64,000 nucleotides of DNA from Prochlorococcus marinus XMU1408 (GCF_003208055.1 NZ_QJUE01000002.1:124001-188000), one strand, 5' to 3'. Shown: positions 15,707 through 23,733, counted from the stretch's first letter. Notes: generated from the sequence alone by a model not told the origin. Numbers and translations: made by a program.

Positions 15707-15831
15707 TGAACAAAGCAATAAACTACTGGAAAATAGCAGAGCAAATGAATGGTCGTCTAGCCATGATGGGTTTCTTTGCTGCAGTCATTAACTACGGATT
15801 CACAGGTTGGATTGTTCCTGGAATTGTCTAG
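15706..15831 (+). CDS. hli: Hlip, 41 aa, last gene of cluster
   Basis: A 41-residue Hlip with the canonical motif EQMNGRLAMMGFF and the ending TGWIVPGIV, where the usual Gln of TGQ is Trp. It starts in a TAATG overlap with the preceding hli gene. A strong rho-independent terminator follows 24 bases after the stop, so this is the 3' end of the six-gene hli transcript. Confidence 0.9.
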   Translation: MNKAINYWKIAEQMNGRLAMMGFFAAVINYGFTGWIVPGIV

Positions 15832-15854
15832 GAGTCAACTTACAATCTTTCTTT

Positions 15855-15888
15855 AGCCTCTCGTTTTATTGCAAGGGAGAGGCTTTTT
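15855..15888 (+). terminator. Terminator of the hli cluster
   Basis: An 8-bp perfect stem (AGCCTCTC and GAGAGGCT) encloses a 14-base loop and is followed by a run of T. It lies 24 bases after the last hli stop codon and reads on the plus strand. Confidence 0.88.
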
Positions 15889-16003
15889 GACTTGAGAAAT
15901 TAAATACTTATTTTTAAGAAATCGATTAAGACATGATCGTCTACTAACAACCGAACCTTCGCTTCTATTGTCAATCTCTTAGCATCAAAGAAATATTTGA
16001 ACA

Positions 16004-16138
16004 ATGTTTAAAATCTTTCATACAAAGTGGCTTAAGTCCGCGCCAGTAGTTGCAACACTATGGCTTTCTAGTACAGCAGTCATCCTCATTGGAGTGAATT
16101 ATGTTGCTCCTGACTACTTATTCATGCCGACGAGTTGA
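16004..16138 (+). CDS. psaJ: PsaJ-like photosystem I subunit IX, divergent
   Basis: A 44-residue single-helix protein that opens [20 protein letters not shown] and ends [13 protein letters not shown]. The TKWLxSAPVxATLW segment and the PDxLFxP ending are typical of PsaJ, which stabilises PsaF in photosystem I. The segment that usually reads ILIExNRFxPD reads [11 protein letters not shown] here, so the Glu remembered as a chlorophyll ligand and the Arg are both changed. psaF is not adjacent, unlike the usual psaF-psaJ pair, so this may be a second, specialised copy next to hli genes. Confidence 0.78.
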   Translation: MFKIFHTKWLKSAPVVATLWLSSTAVILIGVNYVAPDYLFMPTS

Positions 16139-16147
16139 CTTTGACCT

Positions 16148-16169
16148 AGGGCTTTAAGAGCAAAGCCCT
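16148..16169 (+). terminator. Terminator-like hairpin after psaJ
   Basis: A perfect 8-bp stem (AGGGCTTT and AAAGCCCT) with a 6-base loop lies nine bases after the psaJ stop. It has no T-tract, so it may act as a 3' stabiliser or a weak terminator. Confidence 0.6.
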
Positions 16170-16428
16170 ATATGACATAGGTATAAGCAGTCAGTTATTG
16201 CAACGTTTGTTTAAGTTGGTTTGCCCCCTACTTGTCTTGGGTTTGACAATTCACTAGAAAAAACAATTCCAATTAAATGCTCAAGATTTGAACAGGGTAG
16301 AATTAAATATTATCGATTGTATGAGCCGAATATGAAAGGAACAAAAGTTAAATAAAAAAGTAAAACTTTCCAAACGAATCACAGTCTGAACGTTAAGTCG
16401 CTAAAACATAATTCCCAACTTTACTGAT

Positions 16429-16599
16429 ATGAGTCATTTGATTTTTGGTGGTTTGTTATCAACCCCAGCTCCCACTGCTCCAATTGTAGGAATTGCTTTT
16501 ATTGCTTTGTTTGCAATCGTTGGAGTTATGGTTGGACCTGACTATGACGGCATGAATGCTCCTGCATTAGGAGATTCCAAAGATACTAATCAAGGCTAA
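16429..16599 (+). CDS. Single-pass membrane protein, 56 aa
   Basis: Encodes MSHLIFGGLLSTPAPTAPIV, a hydrophobic helix (GIAFIALFAIVGVMV), and a polar tail with GPDYDGMNAPALGDSKDTNQG. One transmembrane segment covers residues 18-35. Its size and its place between psaJ and hli genes suggest a thylakoid role, but I do not recognise the family. The last codons form one arm of a 10-bp inverted repeat that continues past the stop. Confidence 0.65.
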   Translation: MSHLIFGGLLSTPAPTAPIVGIAFIALFAIVGVMVGPDYDGMNAPALGDSKDTNQG

Positions 16600-16616
16600 A
16601 TCATTTCTTGATTAGT
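16585..16616. terminator. Hairpin spanning the end of the 56-aa gene
   Basis: A perfect 10-bp stem (ACTAATCAAG and CTTGATTAGT) whose left arm lies in the last codons and whose right arm lies after the stop. There is no T-tract directly after it; a second, T-tailed hairpin follows about 20 bases on. Confidence 0.5.
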
Positions 16617-16636
16617 AACTCAGATATTGGGTTAAT

Positions 16637-16685
16637 TAAAAATCAGTTAGTAGATTTTAAAAGTCTATTTACTGATTTTTTTTAT
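16637..16685. terminator. Bidirectional terminator between 56-aa gene and seventh hli
   Basis: A long stem (AAAATCAGTTAGTAGA against TCTATTTACTGATTTT, with one mismatch and one G-T pair) followed by a T-run on the plus strand and preceded by an A-run. It sits between two convergent genes and can serve both strands. Confidence 0.75.
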
Positions 16686-16696
16686 TTTAATTATTT

Positions 16697-16804
16697 CTAG
16701 AAAATACCTGGGATGAATTGACCAGTTGTTGCATAAGCGCCTATTCCAGCAACGATGCCAATCATCGCCATCAAACCATTAAAACGTTCAGCACCAGAAT
16801 TCAT
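16697..16804 (-). CDS. hli: High light-inducible protein on opposite strand, 35 aa
   Basis: A very short Hlip encoding MNSGAERFNGLMAMIGIVAG then IGAYATTGQFIPGIF. It keeps the Glu and Asn of the motif but has Leu in place of Arg (ERFNGLMAM), and it keeps the TTGQFIPG ending. It is essentially only the chlorophyll-binding helix. It faces the plus-strand cluster, from which psaJ and a membrane protein gene separate it, so it is regulated separately. Confidence 0.87.
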   Translation of the reverse strand: MNSGAERFNGLMAMIGIVAGIGAYATTGQFIPGIF

Positions 16805-17158
16805 AACTTTTTTAGAAGAAAATTAGACTTTAATCATTGTGTTGAGTGTTCGAGAGCGGAATACCGAACGATCATCAATAAGATTGAATATAAAAAAGCT
16901 TAATTGCATCAAGCTCAGCTAGTCAGTTATGACATTGTTGTTTTAGTTTCGTTTGGCTGACTGTTGAATGTAGTTTGACTTCTCTTTCAAAGATTTGATC
17001 CCAGTAATCTTCCAAGGAGGTCAAACTAGCTAAAAGAGGCACCGTGATAGGGATATGTGTATGTTTTTGATTAATGTTTAATAGTGTTTCTATAAGTATT
17101 TATTATCTGGTTTTGTATTCACATATACGATAAACAAGCTTAGTAGAAGACATTGAAG
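16805..17158. other. Intergenic region with one weak small frame
   Basis: About 350 bases. A GTG-started minus-strand frame at 16923-17042 encodes 39 residues (VPLLASLTSLEDYWDQIFER, then a basic tail). The first half looks protein-like, but there is no ribosome site and no ATG, so I do not call it firmly. No RNA gene is seen. Confidence 0.4.
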
Positions 17159-17581
17159 ATGCCTGTGGCCACGTATCTGAAGGATAAGCAAAAGAAAATT
17201 GAATCAAAATATCATCAAGTTGCCAAACAATTTGAATCGAAATATGAGTTAATTCATCGGAAGGTAACCTCAAGGTTTCATAGAGAAGTACCTGAAATAG
17301 AACGCGTTCGTTCAAGCCTTAATGATTTAATAGCAAAATCTACAGCAACTGTTGAAAGGAAAATAAAATCAAAAAGTAAAACATCTATCTTCTCTAAAAC
17401 GTCTACTAAAAAAGGATCTAATTCTGATCAAGAAAATATTGATTGGACACGAGGTAGATTCTCAGGACAAACAATACAAATCGTTGTAAGGGATGGCAAA
17501 ATAATGGAGAAGGTTTTCTTAACTCCTAAAGGAAATAAGATTTCTGTCAAGAGAAGCGAATTAGGACTACTTTTGAGGTGA
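17159..17581 (+). CDS. Hypothetical basic helical protein, about 140 aa
   Basis: Encodes MPVATYLKDKQKKIESKYHQ and continues with a strongly basic, helical first half (residues 5-95, many Lys/Ser). A compact beta-rich C-terminal part follows, containing WTRGRFSGQTIQIVVRDGKI and EKVFLTPKGNKISVKRSELG. An ATG two codons earlier (17153) is also possible. No membrane helix and no known domain is recognised. A minus-strand frame over the same DNA is a shadow. Long noncoding DNA follows. Confidence 0.7.
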   Translation: MPVATYLKDKQKKIESKYHQVAKQFESKYELIHRKVTSRFHREVPEIERVRSSLNDLIAKSTATVERKIKSKSKTSIFSKTSTKKGSNSDQENIDWTRGRFSGQTIQIVVRDGKIMEKVFLTPKGNKISVKRSELGLLLR

Positions 17582-18017
17582 AGTCTGATTTATAAAATAC
17601 CGTCAAATTCTTACGTCTATATTAATGCCTATTTTACAACTTAGACTAAAAATCTTGTTATGCCAAGTGATTTGAGAGGCTAAACAAGATTGGTAATCAT
17701 ACTATACGACAATCTTTTAGTCCTATCTACCGACTTCTAGGGGGGTAAGAGGGGTAAATAGAGTCCTTGCTCATACATTAGTAGGGAAGAGAAATTTATG
17801 GTCAAAACTCAAGGACTCAGATAATCATCTATCTTTGATCTTCAATGATGAAGTCTTTGGTATGGAGATATCAACAGTGCCTGTGTATATGAAAGAGGTT
17901 TCTTTTTAGGACTTTGTATTACCTTATAACTTCTTATTTTGATTGAGCTCATGAATTTAATTGGATAATGGTTATACGTATTTGGTTCGTTAGGGGATGT
18001 TTGAGGAGGTTGGGAAA

Positions 18018-18095
18018 ACTCACTCCTTCGCTTTGCTCAGTCGTTGGTTTTAAAACTACTGAATTGTTGTCTTATGAGCGGAGCGAGTCTTTTTA
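18018..18095 (+). ncRNA. Structured element with T-tail, possible 3' end of an sRNA
   Basis: ACTCACTCC at 18018-18026 pairs with GGAGCGAGT at 18080-18088 (8 of 9 bases), and GCTCA pairs with TGAGC inside it; a TCTTTTT tail follows. The loop contains the self-complementary TTTTAAAA. The element looks like the end of a structured transcript. It does not match the Yfr families I can recall. It could simply be a terminator. Confidence 0.35.
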
Positions 18096-18133
18096 CCTCC
18101 GAAAACTTTTGATTTCTCTGCAATATTCGGCAT

Positions 18134-18176
18134 GAAAAAAACTCTTGCCGTACTGAAAGCAGCGAAGCAAGAGTTT
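18134..18176 (-). terminator. Terminator of rpsD
   Basis: On the minus strand a perfect 10-bp stem (AAACTCTTGC and GCAAGAGTTT) is followed by a T-run. It lies about 45 bases after the rpsD stop, in the right orientation to end that transcript. Confidence 0.85.
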
Positions 18177-18222
18177 GACTAAAGTTGGACTGAGGTTAAG
18201 AAAAGCCAGTAATAGACTAGTT

Positions 18223-18831
18223 TTAAACTTTTCTTGAATAATACTCAACAACTAACAATTCATTAATTTCAATAGCCACCCATTCCCTATCTGTCTTTGC
18301 AGATATTTTTGCGGATAGTTTGGTTTTATCAAGTTCAAGATGAGGCGGAACATTTGCAAGACCTGGAAATTCCAAGTTTGCTTGAGCTAATTTCTGACTG
18401 GCTTTGTTATCTCTAATAGCAATAACATCTCCAGCCTTGCATTGATAACTTGCAATATCTGTTATCTTGCCATTTACAGTTACATGGCCATGGTTTACCA
18501 ATTGCCTTGCACCTGGGATGGTTGGTCCAAATCCAAGTCTAAAACAAACATTATCAAGCCTATTTTCTAAAAGCTTCAATAGATTTGTTCCTGTGGAACC
18601 TTCCTGAGCACGAGCTTTTTTTACATAACGAACAAGCTGACGTTCAGAAATTCCATAGTTGAATCGAAGCTTTTGCTTTTCTTCGAGTCGGATCGCGTAT
18701 TCAGAGCGCTTGCGACGGGCTTGGCCGTGCTGACCTGGAGGATGTGACCTTTTAGCGGCCTTCCTGGTGAGACCAGGTAGGTCTCCCAAGCGACGCGTGA
18801 TCCTCAAGCGAGGTCCGCGGTATCTAGACAT
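18223..18831 (-). CDS. rpsD: 30S ribosomal protein S4
   Basis: A 202-residue S4 protein. It opens [20 protein letters not shown] and carries the S4 RNA-binding domain around residues 90-150 ([25 protein letters not shown]). S4 nucleates 16S rRNA 5'-domain assembly. The short N-terminal zinc-less form, without Cys motif, matches cyanobacteria and chloroplasts. It is a lone cistron, divergent from yidD by less than 100 bases and followed by a clear terminator. Confidence 0.97.
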   Translation of the reverse strand: MSRYRGPRLRITRRLGDLPGLTRKAAKRSHPPGQHGQARRKRSEYAIRLEEKQKLRFNYGISERQLVRYVKKARAQEGSTGTNLLKLLENRLDNVCFRLGFGPTIPGARQLVNHGHVTVNGKITDIASYQCKAGDVIAIRDNKASQKLAQANLEFPGLANVPPHLELDKTKLSAKISAKTDREWVAIEINELLVVEYYSRKV

Positions 18832-18924
18832 AAGGGTTTAATTTAGAAAAAGTTTGCTGGACAGGGTAATCTGGATTTGTATCCTTTAGCCCTGATATTT
18901 ACCAGTTTATTATTCTATCTAAAG

Positions 18925-19164
18925 ATGCTATCAAAGATCAATAAAGTAATTGCATTTCTTTTTGTTGGCTTAATTGGCCTATATCAAAAATGGATTTCCC
19001 CATTATTCGGGCCTAGTTGTCGATTTATCCCTAGTTGCAGTGCTTATGGGATAGAAGCGGTGACTAAGCATGGCCCTTGGAGAGGAGGCTGGCTAACATT
19101 AATAAGATTAAGTAAATGTCACCCTTTCACTCCTTGTGGGTGCGATCCCGTTCCTGAAAAATGA
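18925..19164 (+). CDS. yidD: YidD membrane protein insertion efficiency factor
   Basis: The ATG at 18925 gives a 79-residue protein with the full family pattern: LYQKWISPLFGPSCRFIPSC, SAYGIEAVTKHGPWRGGW and CHPFTPCGCDPVP. YidD is a short amphipathic protein that aids YidC-dependent membrane insertion. A frame extends 16 codons upstream, but those residues are not part of the family. It overlaps the next gene by four bases (ATGA). Confidence 0.92.
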   Translation: MLSKINKVIAFLFVGLIGLYQKWISPLFGPSCRFIPSCSAYGIEAVTKHGPWRGGWLTLIRLSKCHPFTPCGCDPVPEK

Positions 19165-19472
19165 ATTCAGAGGTGTTCATTTTACTTTCTCGTAAAGGCT
19201 GTTGCTTATGTGAAACGCTAGAAAAAAAAATGTTAAATATCAGTCTAACTAACTTAAATCCTCCGATAGTACTTTCTATTATAGATATAGATAGTAAAGA
19301 AGTTCCATATGATATTAAAAAAAAGTATACAAATGATGTCCCAGTAATTATTCTTGAATCTAGTAAATTATCAAGAAAAATTGAATTACCTCGTATTCCT
19401 CCTCGTTTGAAAGACGAGTTGCTTTTGTCTTGGCTACAAAAGAAGCTGAATATTTATTTTGAGAAATATTAA
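19161..19472 (+). CDS. Glutaredoxin-like thioredoxin-fold protein
   Basis: A 103-residue protein with a glutaredoxin-type active site near the N-terminus (LLSRKGCCLCETLEKKM, a CxxC) and a conserved cis-proline region (VPVIILE near residue 66). This matches the DUF836 small thioredoxin-fold group. It may act in thiol exchange, but the substrate is unknown. It is translationally coupled to yidD by a 4-base overlap. Confidence 0.8.
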   Translation: MNSEVFILLSRKGCCLCETLEKKMLNISLTNLNPPIVLSIIDIDSKEVPYDIKKKYTNDVPVIILESSKLSRKIELPRIPPRLKDELLLSWLQKKLNIYFEKY

Positions 19473-19664
19473 GAATATAATCAAACAGTTTTTTATTTAA
19501 TTTCTTACTTTAAATAGTTTATTAGGTGAATTAATTTTTTGCTGAAATAAGCTTTGCTCTATTATAAAAACTTTTAAATCTCTTTTTAACTACTTCATCC
19601 TACATAGTTCTGATTTATGGTGAAAATTATCTATTTCTTTTTATACTTCTAATGATACTTCGTT

Positions 19665-21206
19665 ATGTTCTCTTCATTAGAGGTTGTTTTGACGCGTTAT
19701 CTTCACTCTTTGTTGAAAGCAATTGATCTTGAAGTGCCTTCTGGGTTGGCAAATCTGGAAATAAAAAATCTTTCGTGTGATTCAAGGGAAATTAAACAAG
19801 GTGATTTGTTCTTAGGTCTTGAGGGTGAGAAAGTTGATGGTGGTACCTATTGGGCAAGAGCTATTGAGAGAGGTGCTTGTGCAGCTATAATTAGTAAAAA
19901 TGCTTCTCTTTTAAATCCACCAAAGGCGGAAGATCCCGTAGTTATTTTTCCTGATCCTGTTTCGCTATTCATGGGGAAATTAGCTGCAGATTTCTGGGAC
20001 AGACCATCTGATGAGATTTGTTTGATAGGTGTTACTGGCACAAATGGTAAAACGACTACATCTTATCTAATTGAATATTTGATTTCTTTTCTAGGAAAGC
20101 CATCCGCCTTGTTTGGAACATTGATAAACCGATGGCCGAATCATGAAGAGGTTTCAACCTATACAACTACTTTTGCAGTGCCATTGCAGGAAAAACTTAG
20201 GAGAGCTGTTAAAGCAGGAGCTAAATATGCTGCAATGGAGGTAAGCTCACATGCATTGTCTCAAAATAGAATCGCTGGTTGTAATTTTAGTGGAGCAATA
20301 TTTACAAATCTTTCAAGAGATCATTTGGATTATCACGACTCAATGGAATCGTATTTTAAGGCTAAAGCTAGTCTATTCAGATCACATTTAATAGATGATT
20401 TTAACCCTAGATCAGTAGTGAATATAGATGATAAATGGGGTGCATTGTTGGCAAAAGAGTTAGATCAAAAATGTTGGACATGTGCATTAACTGAGAAGTC
20501 AAAAACGGGAGGGAACCCAGATTTGTATATTAATAATCTTCAAATTATTCAAGGCGGCTATAGAGGGGAATTACATACGCCCATTGGCTCAGGGTGCTTT
20601 TCATCGCCATTAGTAGGCGATTTTAATTATATGAATATTTTGCAAGCAGTAGGTATTCTCGTACAGCGTGGCTTGCCATTAAATGATCTTTTAGTTGCTT
20701 TAAATCGATTCCCTGGAGTTCCTGGAAGAATGCAGGTGATAAATATGGATGGTTTTAAAGTTAAGGATGGCTATCCTCTTGTGATAGTTGATTATGCTCA
20801 TACACCTGATGGTTTGAAAAATGCTTTAGTCGCATCAAGATCTTTGACGAACAAAAAATTAATCTGTGTCTTTGGTTGTGGTGGTGATAGAGATAGAGGT
20901 AAAAGATCTAAAATGGGAGAAGTTGCGGCCAAGTTTGCAGACTATATAGTTGTGACATCTGATAATCCTAGACAAGAAGACCCTAAGCGAATTATTAAAG
21001 ATATTCTAATTGGTATCGCTTTTGATTCTGAATTTTCTGTGGAACCAGACAGATCTGTGGCAATTCAACAAGCCATAGCAAAAGCTGATAAAAACGACGT
21101 TGTTTTAATAGCAGGCAAAGGCCATGAAGATTATCAAATTTTACAAGATCAGACAATTTATTTTGATGATCGTGAGCAAGCTAAAAAAGCACTATGTTCA
21201 ATATAG
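19665..21206 (+). CDS. murE: UDP-N-acetylmuramyl-tripeptide synthetase MurE
   Basis: A 513-residue Mur ligase that adds meso-diaminopimelate to UDP-MurNAc-L-Ala-D-Glu. The ATP-binding loop GVTGTNGKTTTSYLIE is at about residues 119-134, the carbamylated-lysine region (SYFKAKASLF) near 228, and the DNPRQEDP motif near 437, where the DNPR signature indicates meso-DAP rather than lysine. It acts in the cytoplasm. It stands alone in this window, converging on the aminotransferase gene with only four bases between. Confidence 0.95.
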   Translation: MFSSLEVVLTRYLHSLLKAIDLEVPSGLANLEIKNLSCDSREIKQGDLFLGLEGEKVDGGTYWARAIERGACAAIISKNASLLNPPKAEDPVVIFPDPVSLFMGKLAADFWDRPSDEICLIGVTGTNGKTTTSYLIEYLISFLGKPSALFGTLINRWPNHEEVSTYTTTFAVPLQEKLRRAVKAGAKYAAMEVSSHALSQNRIAGCNFSGAIFTNLSRDHLDYHDSMESYFKAKASLFRSHLIDDFNPRSVVNIDDKWGALLAKELDQKCWTCALTEKSKTGGNPDLYINNLQIIQGGYRGELHTPIGSGCFSSPLVGDFNYMNILQAVGILVQRGLPLNDLLVALNRFPGVPGRMQVINMDGFKVKDGYPLVIVDYAHTPDGLKNALVASRSLTNKKLICVFGCGGDRDRGKRSKMGEVAAKFADYIVVTSDNPRQEDPKRIIKDILIGIAFDSEFSVEPDRSVAIQQAIAKADKNDVVLIAGKGHEDYQILQDQTIYFDDREQAKKALCSI

Positions 21207-21210
21207 CCTT

Positions 21211-22422
21211 CTATGCGGGTTTATTATCCGCAATGAAATTGCTTAGTGCATTAACAAGATTATCTATTTCCATTATATCTGTTGTGATGTGTACACAAGC
21301 ACGAAGCCATTTTGGATCTTCGAGAACCCTTATCCATAAATTTTTTTGACCAAGATGGTTAACCACTTCCTCGGGAGAATTGATTCCATTAATTGTAAAA
21401 CTAATAATGCCTGAAGGTGGCGCACTTTTTAAAACAAGCTCTATATTTTTAATTGCGTTCAATCTTTCCCAAAGGATGGAACTGAGGTTTTTAATCTTTA
21501 AAAAATGATCAGTTTCTGAACCTTCATTAGTTAGCATTAGTAAAGAGGTTCTGAGACCAGATAAAAGAGGTACACAAGATGTTGCTATTTCAAAACGCCT
21601 TCCATCTGAATGAAAAGGAATGTTGTTATTTACATAAATACTCTCTTCAGCTTTTAAGCTTTTCCAACCAATTAATGTTGGGTTTGATTCTTCTAGCACC
21701 CTTCTTGACATGGCCACAGCCCCAAGGCCTTCAGGCCCATAAGCCCATTTGTGTCCTGTAAATGCATAGATGTCTGCTTTATCACAAACACCTTTTATTG
21801 GTATATGACAAAAACTTTGTGCTGCATCAACTAACAAATAAGGCTTGCTTGAATGCTCTTTAAGTTTTTTGGAAATAAGTTCAATTGGCATGATTTGTCC
21901 TGTATTCCAAAGAAGATGTGAGAGAACAACTAACTTTGTATTTTTTTGTATATATTTATCTATTAAATTAAGTACTGATGTATACGTCTCATCTTTATTG
22001 TCGTCGCCATTGCATAGTTTTAAGACAGGTAGTATCCCAATCTTGAGACTCTTTTTTCGTGCCAACTCTTTACATGCTGCAACTATACCAGGATGCTCGC
22101 AGTCACTAATTAATAAATGATCGCCTTCATAAAATGGAAGTCCAAGTAATGGTAATACACATCCGGAAGTAACATTCTCTGTAAAAGCAATTCTCTTAGG
22201 GGGAACTCCACAAAGTTCTGAAATAAGATTTTTGGTACTTATTATTTCTTTAGTGATGTATGGCCAAACATCATTTGTGAATGGACCTAGTTTTTGGATT
22301 ATTTGCCAACTTGTGGTGATTGCATTTAATGATTCAGTTGGTAACGGTCCTTGACCTCCATAATTAAAGTAATGTTTGTTTTGTAAAGCGGGCATATTAC
22401 CTTTGAAAGATATTGGTAACAT
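21211..22422 (-). CDS. Class V aminotransferase (cysteine desulfurase/C-S lyase type)
   Basis: A 403-residue fold-type I PLP enzyme. The PLP lysine lies in AFTGHKWAYGPEGLGAVAMS (about residue 228), and the segments LLVDAAQSFCHIPI and FTENVTSGCVLPLLG are typical of the group that includes cyanobacterial cysteine/cystine C-S lyase (C-DES) and isopenicillin-epimerase-like proteins. It lacks the mobile catalytic Cys loop of IscS, so a lyase role is more likely than a general desulfurase. Substrate is uncertain. Confidence 0.82.
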   Translation of the reverse strand: MLPISFKGNMPALQNKHYFNYGGQGPLPTESLNAITTSWQIIQKLGPFTNDVWPYITKEIISTKNLISELCGVPPKRIAFTENVTSGCVLPLLGLPFYEGDHLLISDCEHPGIVAACKELARKKSLKIGILPVLKLCNGDDNKDETYTSVLNLIDKYIQKNTKLVVLSHLLWNTGQIMPIELISKKLKEHSSKPYLLVDAAQSFCHIPIKGVCDKADIYAFTGHKWAYGPEGLGAVAMSRRVLEESNPTLIGWKSLKAEESIYVNNNIPFHSDGRRFEIATSCVPLLSGLRTSLLMLTNEGSETDHFLKIKNLSSILWERLNAIKNIELVLKSAPPSGIISFTINGINSPEEVVNHLGQKNLWIRVLEDPKWLRACVHITTDIMEIDNLVNALSNFIADNKPA

Positions 22423-22601
22423 TTTTCCTAATGTTTAGATGTGGTATTTAAGAATATCTTTTTTAAGCCAACTTACCAATTTAAAAACTTTTCCTAGTCA
22501 TGTAAATTTCAACGCCTACGATGTGTGAATTTATTTATTTATTGGCTTTGATTTCAAAAAAACAAGCAATTAAAGTAAACTAGTTTAAATTCAATTGCTC
22601 T

Positions 22602-22736
22602 ATGAACGTCAAAAACGAACAAAAAATCAAGGCTCAAGAATGGGTCGTCATGTTCGATGGGCAAATTAAAAGAAGCGAAAAAGAGATTGATGCGAATGAG
22701 CATCATTCTGAAGTTAATAGTCAAAAGAATGAATAG
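22602..22736 (+). CDS. Small charged soluble protein, 44 aa
   Basis: Encodes MNVKNEQKIKAQEWVVMFDG then QIKRSEKEIDANEHHSEVNSQKNE. It is hydrophilic throughout, with an alternating Lys/Glu composition. The frame is flanked by noncoding DNA; a minus-strand frame over the same bases is weaker. No family recognised. Confidence 0.45.
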   Translation: MNVKNEQKIKAQEWVVMFDGQIKRSEKEIDANEHHSEVNSQKNE

Positions 22737-22815
22737 AGCCTGCAATCAGATTTTTTTAGGCAAATAAGCATACGAAGTATTTATTGTTGATATTGTTAAA
22801 GTTTGAATTTAGAGA

Positions 22816-22926
22816 ATGGAGAGGGACTTTAGTAGTGGACGATTAATAGGTTTTGAGATTAATTCAGAAGAGCTAGGTAAGATTTCTGCGTTAAAGCTTT
22901 TTACTTTTTGTCGATGTTTATATTAA
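22816..22926 (+). CDS. Doubtful 36-residue frame
   Basis: Encodes MERDFSSGRLIGFEINSEEL then GKISALKLFTFCRCLY. A GAG-like base run lies close upstream. The frame is short and is not tied to neighbours by overlap, though the first half looks protein-like. Could be chance. Confidence 0.25.
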   Translation: MERDFSSGRLIGFEINSEELGKISALKLFTFCRCLY

Positions 22927-22950
22927 GATAAAGGGGATTACTAAATCCCA

Positions 22951-23049
22951 ATGAAAATTGATTTTGGCCCTATCACTTTTAGTAGGATTGCAAGTATCCT
23001 GTTAATACTTGGATTTTTTGGACTTTTAGCTTATAATTCTACCCTATAA
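22951..23049 (+). CDS. Single-helix membrane microprotein, 32 aa
   Basis: Encodes MKIDFGPITFSRIASILLIL then GFFGLLAYNSTL. Residues 12-27 form one hydrophobic helix. An AAGGGG ribosome-site-like sequence lies about 14 bases upstream. The layout resembles the tiny single-helix subunits of photosynthetic complexes, but no named match is evident. Confidence 0.5.
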   Translation: MKIDFGPITFSRIASILLILGFFGLLAYNSTL

Positions 23050-23299
23050 AAATTTTATAAGAAATTTTTAATTTCTATTATTAGAGAAATAAAAATCTCA
23101 AAGAGATTGCTTTTTTTACTTTCTTAATTAAGACTATCAAATATAGCAATTGTTATGTGTTCATTATAAAATAACCATAACATAAAGATTTTTTTTTAAA
23201 TCAAAATTAAATATAGTCATAGGCCAATTTAGATAGTTTCCATTTATTACTCTCGTTGCCAGTATCAATACAGTAGAATCTAAAAAATTAGAGATACAA

Positions 23300-23546
23300 A
23301 TGGAAACTTCAACTACTGATCCAACTTTATTGATGCTAATTGATGCTAATTGGTGGAATTGTGGTATTACTAGCTGGATCTGTAGCATATGGGGTTTACT
23401 CAACATTTGGTTCAGGTTCTAAAGAGCTTAGAGACACAATTGATGAGCATGCAAAAATGCACGAATTAGGAATTGCTCACGGTCATGGTGGAAATTCAGA
23501 TGCTTATGAAATGTCAGGAAAGCTTCAAAAGGATCAAATATCTTAA
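23300..23546 (+). CDS. PsbN-like protein with 10-bp duplication near its start
   Basis: The ATG at 23300 begins MET like PsbN, but a tandem copy of TGATGCTAAT (23331-23340 and 23341-23350) shifts the frame, and translation from that ATG stops at 23422 after 40 codons. The PsbN-like body (residues GVYSTFGSGSKELRDTIDEH) stays open in the shifted frame from TTG 23340 or ATG 23343 to 23546, giving 67-68 residues with one helix and a His-rich tail. Without one repeat the gene would encode 78 continuous residues. PsbN helps photosystem II assembly; this copy lies beside a metal transporter gene. Confidence 0.6.
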
Positions 23547-23733
23547 TAGAAATTTATTTATTTCTTTTTCATATTCAAAATTATTTTAGTGTGGTTTTAA
23601 ACCAAGTTTTTTTCGATTAATTATTTATACTCGATCTTCTGAGATGTAATATTAAAAAGTTTCCAGAAAAGAAATTGATTATTTTTGATACAAAAGATAT
23701 TTATTTAATAGAAAATACTCCTGGTGAAATCCC

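Larger units (their letters stand above)
17582..18222. other. 640-base noncoding stretch with strong hairpins
   Basis: No frame worth calling. The right half carries two terminator-like structures, one for each strand, which are listed separately. A plus-strand hairpin at 18018-18095 implies that a plus-strand transcript ends here, either a long 3' UTR of the preceding gene or a separate noncoding RNA. The left half is AT-rich with no repeat. Confidence 0.55.

Noticed and set aside
17103-17315. 70-residue minus-strand frame
   Set aside because: It lies over the well-formed 140-residue plus-strand protein and looks like its shadow.
22554-22745. 63-residue minus-strand frame
   Set aside because: It is opposite the 44-residue plus-strand gene, which has the better composition, and reads as a random hydrophobic mix.
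23164-23406. 80-residue minus-strand frame across the PsbN-like gene
   Set aside because: It spans intergenic DNA and the start of the plus-strand gene, without ribosome site or protein features.
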